Positions 56,721 to 64,000 of a stretch of DNA of 64,000 nt are shown piece after piece. How positions within the stretch are numbered: position 1 is the stretch's first letter; every line of letters begins with the position of its first letter. The notes below the pieces were generated by a model that did no database searches, was not told the origin of the DNA, and worked only from the letters and a program-made list of their open reading frames with translations. The translations under genes were made by a program, and so were the position numbers. The DNA is from Myxococcales bacterium (GTDB lineage: Bacteria; Myxococcota_A; UBA9160; UBA4427), in assembly GCA_022563535.1 (NCBI GenBank), contig JADFNE010000012.1, forward strand, positions 1 to 64,000, written 5' to 3'.

Positions 56721-58450
56721 ACGATCAAGCGACAGCACAGCCAAAGGCTTCAATGGATCGCAGCGATTGGCTCTGCCTGGGCGGCCTGCTGTTTGTCCTG
56801 TTCGCCACTCGGATCGTCTGGATCCTCTGGAATCCAGAAGCAACTATGTATTGGGAAGAAGACTATCGCTGGGTGGTGGCGCGCGAAATCATTGCGGGCC
56901 CGCACCAACCGGTCTTCGACTACCAGGCGGACAACTACCAAGGCGGCTCACTGGTCTTGATCGGTCTCATCACCGGGATGTTTGCGGTGTTTGGAGAAAC
57001 GCTTCTCAGTCTCAAGTTGGCCCCGCTCGCCTTTGCGGGCGCAACCCTCGCCGCCATCTACACCTTGGGGCGCCTTTGGTTTGGTCGGCGCACCGCCCTG
57101 ATCGCGGCAGGCGGTTATCTCCTCGGTCCGCCCCTGTTGGTGCACTCGGCGCTGATCCCGATGGGCAGCCACGGCGAATCCGCCCTCTTTAGCCTGGTGC
57201 AAATCATCTGCTTCCTGGGAATCCTGTCGCGACGCTGGCACACACCGCGCGGTTGGGCCGCACTTGGATTCGTTTCAGGGCTCGGCCTCTGGTTCTGTTA
57301 CACGTCGGGACTCAGTCTTGCGGCTTGCGGAGTGACCTGGTTGATCCTCGAAGGAATCCCGAAGCCCCGCCTGCTGCTGGCCGCGACCGGGGGAGCGTTG
57401 CTCGGTCTGATCCCGTGGATTGCCTACAACTTGCAAAACGATTTCACGGGACTCTCGCGACTGCTCGAAATATTCGGCGTCGGGGATCCGATCGACGCGT
57501 GGGTAGCTCAGGGACCGCTCGAAAAGTTCTTCGACCTGATCTTTCGCGACCTTCCCATTGGAATGCTCGACCCGTTCGCCGATCTGGACAGGCTCGGCCA
57601 TCCCATTCTCACCACAACCCTCGTATTCGCCTTCTACATCCCCGTTGTAATCGCCCTGGCGGCAGGCCTGGGCAGGGTCATGGGCGTGCTGAAAGCGGGC
57701 CCGAGGAAAACGGCAGCGGATGTGGCGTCGGAACACCGACGCAGTGAGTTCGTGTTTTTCGTGTATGCGCTCATCTTCCTCGCGGCTTATCTGGGTTCGA
57801 GTTTCGCGATCGAACCCGACAAGGGTGCGCACGCGTACCGGCTCTTGCTCCCGCTCGTAATCATGATGTGGGTTCCAGTGGCGATCTCACTGTCGCGCGC
57901 ATTCGACGACCCGAGCTTCGCAAAGAACGCGGCCACGATCGGGCTCGCTCTCACCCTCGTCTCCTGCACCGTCTCGAGCGTCGCCCTCGCGATACGAGAT
58001 CCCGGCAAAGACCGGTTCGGCACCGACATGATGGATCACGTTTACCGCGGCAATCTCGTGCGCGGCGTTCTCCTCCACCGCAAGTACGAACAAGATCTCA
58101 CGGTGGCCTTTGATCAGGCCCGCCGCATTCCGGGGATGAAGGAGCGATTCCGGATCTTTGAGGGAATCGGCTGGGGCATCGAGTACCGCTATGAAGGTTC
58201 CGGCCAAATCACGCCGTTTCTCGCAGCGGTAAACGAACTACAATTCGGAGAGCACGTGGCCGTTCTCGCGGGTTTGATCTGGGCGACCGAGACCCGGGTT
58301 TCGACCCTCGAAGAGAGCGTTGCCAGCGGAGAGGGGACTCCTCGAGACGGTGACCAGTTGCATAGATTGACGAAGTTGAAGGCAATGCTCGAAAAGCGAT
58401 GGCGTCTCGTGCCGATCCGCTACCGACACTCCGACCAAATCCTCTACTGA
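56717..58450 (+). CDS. second polytopic GT-C-like membrane protein
   Basis: 577 residues, about eleven membrane segments and a soluble C-terminal region (from about 425) with few hydrophobic stretches. The first loop has MYWEEDYRWVVAREII and, further on, DYQADNYQGGSLVLIG, matching the acidic loop-1 pattern of GT-C transferases. Overlap of four bases (ATGA) with the gene at 55161 indicates coupling. It is convergent with the second GT2-methyltransferase fusion. Substrate unknown. Confidence 0.8.
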   Translation: MNDQATAQPKASMDRSDWLCLGGLLFVLFATRIVWILWNPEATMYWEEDYRWVVAREIIAGPHQPVFDYQADNYQGGSLVLIGLITGMFAVFGETLLSLKLAPLAFAGATLAAIYTLGRLWFGRRTALIAAGGYLLGPPLLVHSALIPMGSHGESALFSLVQIICFLGILSRRWHTPRGWAALGFVSGLGLWFCYTSGLSLAACGVTWLILEGIPKPRLLLAATGGALLGLIPWIAYNLQNDFTGLSRLLEIFGVGDPIDAWVAQGPLEKFFDLIFRDLPIGMLDPFADLDRLGHPILTTTLVFAFYIPVVIALAAGLGRVMGVLKAGPRKTAADVASEHRRSEFVFFVYALIFLAAYLGSSFAIEPDKGAHAYRLLLPLVIMMWVPVAISLSRAFDDPSFAKNAATIGLALTLVSCTVSSVALAIRDPGKDRFGTDMMDHVYRGNLVRGVLLHRKYEQDLTVAFDQARRIPGMKERFRIFEGIGWGIEYRYEGSGQITPFLAAVNELQFGEHVAVLAGLIWATETRVSTLEESVASGEGTPRDGDQLHRLTKLKAMLEKRWRLVPIRYRHSDQILY

Positions 58451-58472
58451 GGCGACACAACTGCCAGGTTGG

Positions 58473-59972
58473 TCATTCGGGCTCGGCCGGCGCGGCCGTG
58501 GCTTCGTCGTCGAGCGTCTCGATCTCGGCTTCCAGGATGAACTGGTAGGCGAAGAGTTCCGGCCACATTCGCGCCATCAGATGATACACCCCAGCAACTC
58601 GCTGAACCCAGACGCTGCGCCCCGTCGACTGGAACACGACTTCGAAGGGCAGACTCGTACAGCGCTCCTCGAGCACGTGAAAGCCCGCGCGTTCGACCTC
58701 GCGCCGAAAGGTGTCGCGTGTGTAGAGATGAACATGGGTGCGATCGAGAATGCCGCGGGGGCCGTATTCGAAACGGCCGACCACGAGAGAAAGCCGGTAG
58801 AACCACAGGGCGATATTGCCCGTCGATATGATCAGCCGACCCCCTTCCTTCAGATAGCGGCGGGCGCTGCGGATCAACTGGGTCCGGTTCTTGACGTGTT
58901 CAATCACGTCTGCGACGACGACGTAGTCGAAAATACGACCGAGGGGCAGCTCACACGGCTCTTCGAGATCTCTCTGGAAGTACTCGGACAACTCGGCCGC
59001 GACGTTGGCAGCAGGCTGCACATCCACTCCCGTGACCTTGACCGACTTTTCGAGCAACGGTCGGGCGAGCAGGCCCTGGGAACATCCGAGATCGAGGACC
59101 AGCGTGTTGGGTTTGATCGAATCGATGATCTGCATATGCGAACCAGTCGAGCTGTACTTGAGTGTGTAGTGGATATCGTGGTCGATGATGTACTGACCAC
59201 GTCTGGTCACGTGCAGCTGGTGGAGTCGATAACCCACCGCCGCAATGGTGCTGCGATAGACCCCGCGCAGGCGCTCGCCAAAATGATCCCATTCGTTCCA
59301 ACCGCCGGCTGTGGCGATCTCGCGGATCCCAATCCCCAGGCCGCGACACTGAATCAGCAGTTCGGTGTCGAAAGTGCGGTCGTCTGCATTGAGCTGAAAC
59401 GGAAGAACCCTCAGCGCCTCCATCGGATAGATGCGAAAACTCGATTGATAATCTCGCATGCCCAGTTTCAAGATCCGTTCGTGCAAACTCGTACCGAGAC
59501 TCCGATCCGATTTTTCGATGGCCGTGTTCGGTCTCGCAGCAATGATCAGATCCGCCGGGTGGGAGTCCGCGTCCCTCAATAATTCGGGCAGGGCATCCAC
59601 AGGATGCCGGTTCTCGGCTCGCAGGCAGATCACATGAGTAAAGTCACGTGCGATTGCGTATTCGAAGGCAGCCTTGCGGGCGTCTCCGTACGCGTAATCC
59701 CGGGGATTTCGGTGAAACCGGAGCGGCACCCGGCAGCTGCGAGTCATCTCGGCTTGAAACTCTGCAGGCCAGGCCAGCGATCGCTCGTGCACCACGAGGA
59801 TCTCGGACAAGCGTTCGAGAGCCGCGTCGGGAAGACTTGCGATCAGCGTCGAAAGCGACTCCGGTCGAAGGCAGTCGAAGATACAAAGCACCGTCCTGCT
59901 GCGCGTACCCACGGCTGACGGGTCTGAATCTCTCGCATCTGGTTCAGAACTCGAGACGGTCGTCGGAACCAT
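58473..59972 (-). CDS. GT2-like / SAM methyltransferase fusion (paralogue)
   Basis: About 499 residues from ATG 59972. The N-terminal GT2-like fold is more diverged than in the paralogue at 48386-49969 (VLCIFDCLRPESLSTLIAS, VICLRAENRHPVDALPEL in place of the acidic donor motif). The C-terminal methyltransferase has LVLDLGCSQGLLARPLLEKS, TGVDVQP and VVVADVIEHVKN. The far C-terminus (ARMWPELFAYQFILEAEI) matches the paralogue's ARIWPGAFAFQFLVT. A longer frame reaches 60191 but overlaps the divergent sulfatase-fold gene. It ends 22 bases from the convergent membrane protein gene. Confidence 0.87.
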   Translation of the reverse strand: MVPTTVSSSEPDARDSDPSAVGTRSRTVLCIFDCLRPESLSTLIASLPDAALERLSEILVVHERSLAWPAEFQAEMTRSCRVPLRFHRNPRDYAYGDARKAAFEYAIARDFTHVICLRAENRHPVDALPELLRDADSHPADLIIAARPNTAIEKSDRSLGTSLHERILKLGMRDYQSSFRIYPMEALRVLPFQLNADDRTFDTELLIQCRGLGIGIREIATAGGWNEWDHFGERLRGVYRSTIAAVGYRLHQLHVTRRGQYIIDHDIHYTLKYSSTGSHMQIIDSIKPNTLVLDLGCSQGLLARPLLEKSVKVTGVDVQPAANVAAELSEYFQRDLEEPCELPLGRIFDYVVVADVIEHVKNRTQLIRSARRYLKEGGRLIISTGNIALWFYRLSLVVGRFEYGPRGILDRTHVHLYTRDTFRREVERAGFHVLEERCTSLPFEVVFQSTGRSVWVQRVAGVYHLMARMWPELFAYQFILEAEIETLDDEATAAPAEPE

Positions 59973-60078
59973 GTTGTCCAGCTCACTTCCCTCCTGCGCG
60001 CGCGAGGATACCGGACCGGATTGATCGATACGAGGAACGTTTAGGGCTAGAATCCCGATCGGGAGATCATCGATAGCC

Positions 60079-61338
60079 ATGTGGCGACGGGGCTTGACCG
60101 GGCTGACGATCGCCCTTGTGCTAATGGGTTGCGAGCCAGCGCCGACCCCGAGCGCGGGGCCGGAGCGGATCCTATTGATCGTGGTCGACACCTTGAGACG
60201 CGATCACGTGTCGTCATACGCAAGTACAGTCAAGACTCCGAACATCGATCGACTGGCGGTGGGCGGACAGGTCTTCCAGAACGCGGTGTCGGCCTTTCAT
60301 TCCACCACGATGTCGATGGCGGCTTTGTTTTCCGGCCAGACGCCAAGCATTGAGTTTGGCGACGCCCGCGCGGCGCTCGACTGGAATACCTTTGCCTCCT
60401 GCGGAATGTCGCGTTTCGCACAGGACTTGGGGGACGACGCCTGCGTACCCAACGCGGTCCAGACCCTGGCCGAGGATCTGCGCGCCGCGGGATACTGGAC
60501 GGTCGGAATCGTCTCCAACAAGCTGCTGTTTCGACCCTACGGATACGATCAGGGTTTTGACGAGTGGGTCGAGGTTGGACATGGCCCAGACGACATGCAG
60601 CTCAATGCCAGTCAGTTTGCCAGGATCCGAACCGCCCAGCACGTCAACAAGAACGTCTACAACACCCTCGCAAACCGCAAGAGCGACCGTTTTTTTCTCT
60701 ACATCCACTATATCGATGTGCACGACTGGATCCTCTTCAACATCTCCTACGCAGAAAGTGTCCGCCGCTTCGACAAGCATCTGGGCGAGCTCCTCGACAC
60801 GCTCGAAAACGAAGGCCTGCTCGAAGACACGGCGATCGTATTCACCTCCGACCACGGCGAGATGTTGGTCGACCATCATCTCGACTTCGAAATTTCTCGC
60901 CACTACGGCAATCCCTCCTTCGAACCGCTACTGCGCGTGCCCCTGATCGTAACGCCTGCACTCGACAAAAGATCGGACGCGTTCATTCGCGGCCAGGATA
61001 TCCGCGGCCTGGTGCTCGAGATAGCGGGACTCGAGGGACGACGCGCGCCCGACCTCGAACCCGACGAATTGCTGATTACCGAGCGCTTCTATCAGACTTA
61101 TCGTAAGGGCCATTGGAAGAGCATGTGGGAGCGGAACCAAGAGCACCTCATGCTCTTCGATCTCGAGGCCGATCCAAACGAAACCCTCAACCTCGCAGGC
61201 GAGCGGACGGATATCTTGAAGGCGCATCGGAAACGGGTCGATGAGTTGGTGAAAAAGTTTTCGACAGAAAATCAGAGCACGCAACGATTGAGCAGCGAGG
61301 ATCTGGATCGATTGCGGGCTTTGGGGTATTTGGAATAG
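60079..61338 (+). CDS. sulfatase-fold lipoprotein (intact active site)
   Basis: 419 residues. The lipobox is LMGC with Cys18. The superfamily metal block is LLIVVDTLRRDHVSSYA (Asp37). The nucleophile block AFHSTTMSMAALFSG supplies Thr76 at the position usually Cys, Ser or Thr, and TSDHGEML keeps both metal ligands. With Thr as nucleophile it may be a phospho- or phosphoethanolamine-type transferase rather than a sulfatase; this is inference. It is divergent from the GT2-methyltransferase fusion (106 bases between starts) and ends near ettA. It contrasts with the altered relative at 35514-36806. Confidence 0.88.
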   Translation: MWRRGLTGLTIALVLMGCEPAPTPSAGPERILLIVVDTLRRDHVSSYASTVKTPNIDRLAVGGQVFQNAVSAFHSTTMSMAALFSGQTPSIEFGDARAALDWNTFASCGMSRFAQDLGDDACVPNAVQTLAEDLRAAGYWTVGIVSNKLLFRPYGYDQGFDEWVEVGHGPDDMQLNASQFARIRTAQHVNKNVYNTLANRKSDRFFLYIHYIDVHDWILFNISYAESVRRFDKHLGELLDTLENEGLLEDTAIVFTSDHGEMLVDHHLDFEISRHYGNPSFEPLLRVPLIVTPALDKRSDAFIRGQDIRGLVLEIAGLEGRRAPDLEPDELLITERFYQTYRKGHWKSMWERNQEHLMLFDLEADPNETLNLAGERTDILKAHRKRVDELVKKFSTENQSTQRLSSEDLDRLRALGYLE

Positions 61339-61354
61339 GTGGTACCGGGGAGAT

Positions 61355-63031
<1,677 letters not shown>

Positions 63032-63364
63032 GGATGTTCCCCTCTTGAGAATGAGTCCCGAAACATCGTGCTAAAAAACGTGATGGCGTGATGCCCCGGG
63101 GCCCGTGGCAACGAACGGATGATTCGTTGCGGACCCAGTTTATCGAGGGCGCAGCTTTTCGCGAGGGTTCGCGGGTTAAAGACGAAGATCGACCCCGGTT
63201 CAGGGTGGTGAGAGTCGTTGTCACGGGCCACAATGAGAACTCGGTGCAGCAACTCGGATCGTATCCGAGCGGCGGCTTGCGGCGCACCCAGTACATGCAC
63301 GGTCTCGAGTCAGACCGAGCGATCTCGAGAGAAAGGAACCTCCCCGATTTTCCGGAAGATATCG
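63032..63364. other. 333-base divergent intergenic region with three hairpins
   Basis: No gene is supported here. Three inverted repeats are seen: 63108-63130 (8-base arms GCAACGAA and complement, 7-base loop), 63253-63269 (CTCGGAT and complement, CGT loop) and 63301-63316 (GGTCT/AGACC, 6-base loop). They lie upstream of the TIGR03790 gene and could form a leader structure, but no known riboswitch was recognised. Confidence 0.55.
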
Positions 63365-64000
63365 ATGCTCTCCGCCCTTGCCTCGCTGTGTCTGATGATC
63401 AGCTCGTGTTCGGTCGCCGAGCGCAACAATGTCCTGGTGATTACCAACTCCGAAAGCCCGATTTCGGTCGCCATCGGAACCTACTACGCCAAGGCCCGCA
63501 TGATTCCGAGCGAGAACGTCGTTCGCCTCAAGGTCCCCCTGCGCGATCCGAGGCTCGCGAACGTTGCGGACGAAACGATCACCGCCGCCCAATACGATGA
63601 ACTGATTCGACAGCCCCTCGAGCGCCTGATCGAAGAACGCGGGTTGCGCGATACCATCGAAATCCTGGTCACCACCAAGGGCATTCCGTTGCGGGTCGAC
63701 GGGCACGGACCGGGAATTGAAGACTGGCTGCGCACCGCTTCACGAGCCTCCCTGGATGCCGAACTCTCGCTGCTTTTTTCAGACGGCGCCGGATCCGCGG
63801 GCGTCATCGATTCGATCAATCCGTTTTTTGACTCCCGGGAGTCGTTCCGCGAATTCCGAACGCGCAACCCCGACGCACCGCTTCACTACATGGTTGCGCG
63901 ACTCACCGGCTACCAGAATGGTCTCGACGACGCCACGGGTTTGCCGCGTGACATCAAACACTTGATCGACGCATCAACCCGTTCCACGGACGATCCTTCG
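63365..64000 (+). CDS. TIGR03790-family lipoprotein (3' truncated by window edge)
   Basis: 212 codons from the ATG at 63365 run open to the window end. A lipoprotein signal with LMISSC (Cys15) is followed by NNVLVITNSESPISVAIGTY, YYAKARMIPSENVVRLKVPL and EILVTTKGIPLRV, the conserved start of TIGR03790 proteins. The function is unknown; the family is common in deltaproteobacteria and Planctomycetes. The ATG has GGAAG six bases upstream. A structured 333-base region precedes it. Confidence 0.87.
   Translation, partial: MLSALASLCLMISSCSVAERNNVLVITNSESPISVAIGTYYAKARMIPSENVVRLKVPLRDPRLANVADETITAAQYDELIRQPLERLIEERGLRDTIEILVTTKGIPLRVDGHGPGIEDWLRTASRASLDAELSLLFSDGAGSAGVIDSINPFFDSRESFREFRTRNPDAPLHYMVARLTGYQNGLDDATGLPRDIKHLIDASTRSTDDPS

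Noticed and set aside
63088-63600. Plus-strand open frame of 170 codons crossing into the TIGR03790 gene in another frame
   Set aside because: The TIGR03790 frame starting at 63365 has a lipoprotein signal and family motifs and a ribosome-binding site; the other frame has neither.

Overview
The window is GC-rich, densely coding DNA from a Gram-negative bacterium. Evidence for an outer membrane is an autotransporter, several lipobox-type lipoproteins and a long PlsB. The gene mix suggests a deltaproteobacterial or Myxococcota/Binatota-like, probably uncultured lineage: a diheme-type SdhCAB, WS/DGAT, a HAD-PlsC fusion, paired acyl-CoA dehydrogenases, an LLM-family oxidoreductase, a P450, DUF3604 and TIGR03790 proteins, and glycosyltransferase-methyltransferase fusions. 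This placement is inference from gene content only. No rRNA, tRNA, insertion sequence, prophage, integrase or CRISPR array was seen. Both window edges cut a gene (DUF3604 on the left, TIGR03790 on the right).

Layout. 0-12 kb: a DUF3604 protein, a GAF/PAS sensor histidine kinase, the sdhC-sdhA-sdhB operon, an NAD malic enzyme, an Eis-like acetyltransferase and gpsA. 12-18 kb: a plus-strand run of patatin, cytochrome P450 and cyclase-family genes, then an orphan PAS-containing chemoreceptor. 18-25 kb: a minus-strand run of sensor kinase, plsB, WS/DGAT, HAD-plsC and maoC that looks like a glycerolipid/neutral-lipid operon. 25-28 kb: a copper chaperone translationally coupled to an octaheme cytochrome with HEAT and TPR repeats. 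28-34 kb: a pair of acyl-CoA dehydrogenases, a tRNA nucleotidyltransferase, and a lemA-TPM-TPM operon.

34-43.7 kb: a GT-C-like membrane protein coupled to a sulfatase-fold lipoprotein with altered active-site residues, then ribokinase, phosphomannomutase, an acyltransferase-3 protein, a secreted propeller-like protein and the ada/alkA-ogt DNA alkylation repair pair. 43.7-48.2 kb: an HTH-PAS-kinase-like fusion without the usual phospho-acceptor histidine, a Gfo/Idh/MocA oxidoreductase, a tandem GST-N-domain protein and an LLM-family oxidoreductase. 48.4-61.3 kb: a surface-polymer region with two paralogous GT2-methyltransferase fusions, two coupled GT-C-like membrane proteins, a 2OG-Fe(II) oxygenase, a sulfatase-fold lipoprotein, a cysteine-bearing autotransporter and an NTF2-like protein. 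The window ends with ettA and the start of a TIGR03790 lipoprotein.

Together the genes indicate aerobic respiration (succinate oxidation, malate decarboxylation), fatty-acid turnover and glycerolipid storage (gpsA to plsB to plsC to WS/DGAT, with maoC and acyl-CoA dehydrogenases), and an elaborate envelope-glycan programme. The best candidates for something undescribed are the kinase-attached lipid operon, the HTH-PAS pseudo-kinase, the altered sulfatase-fold lipoprotein with its membrane partner, the cysteine-paired autotransporter, and two long near-perfect palindromes at gene starts.
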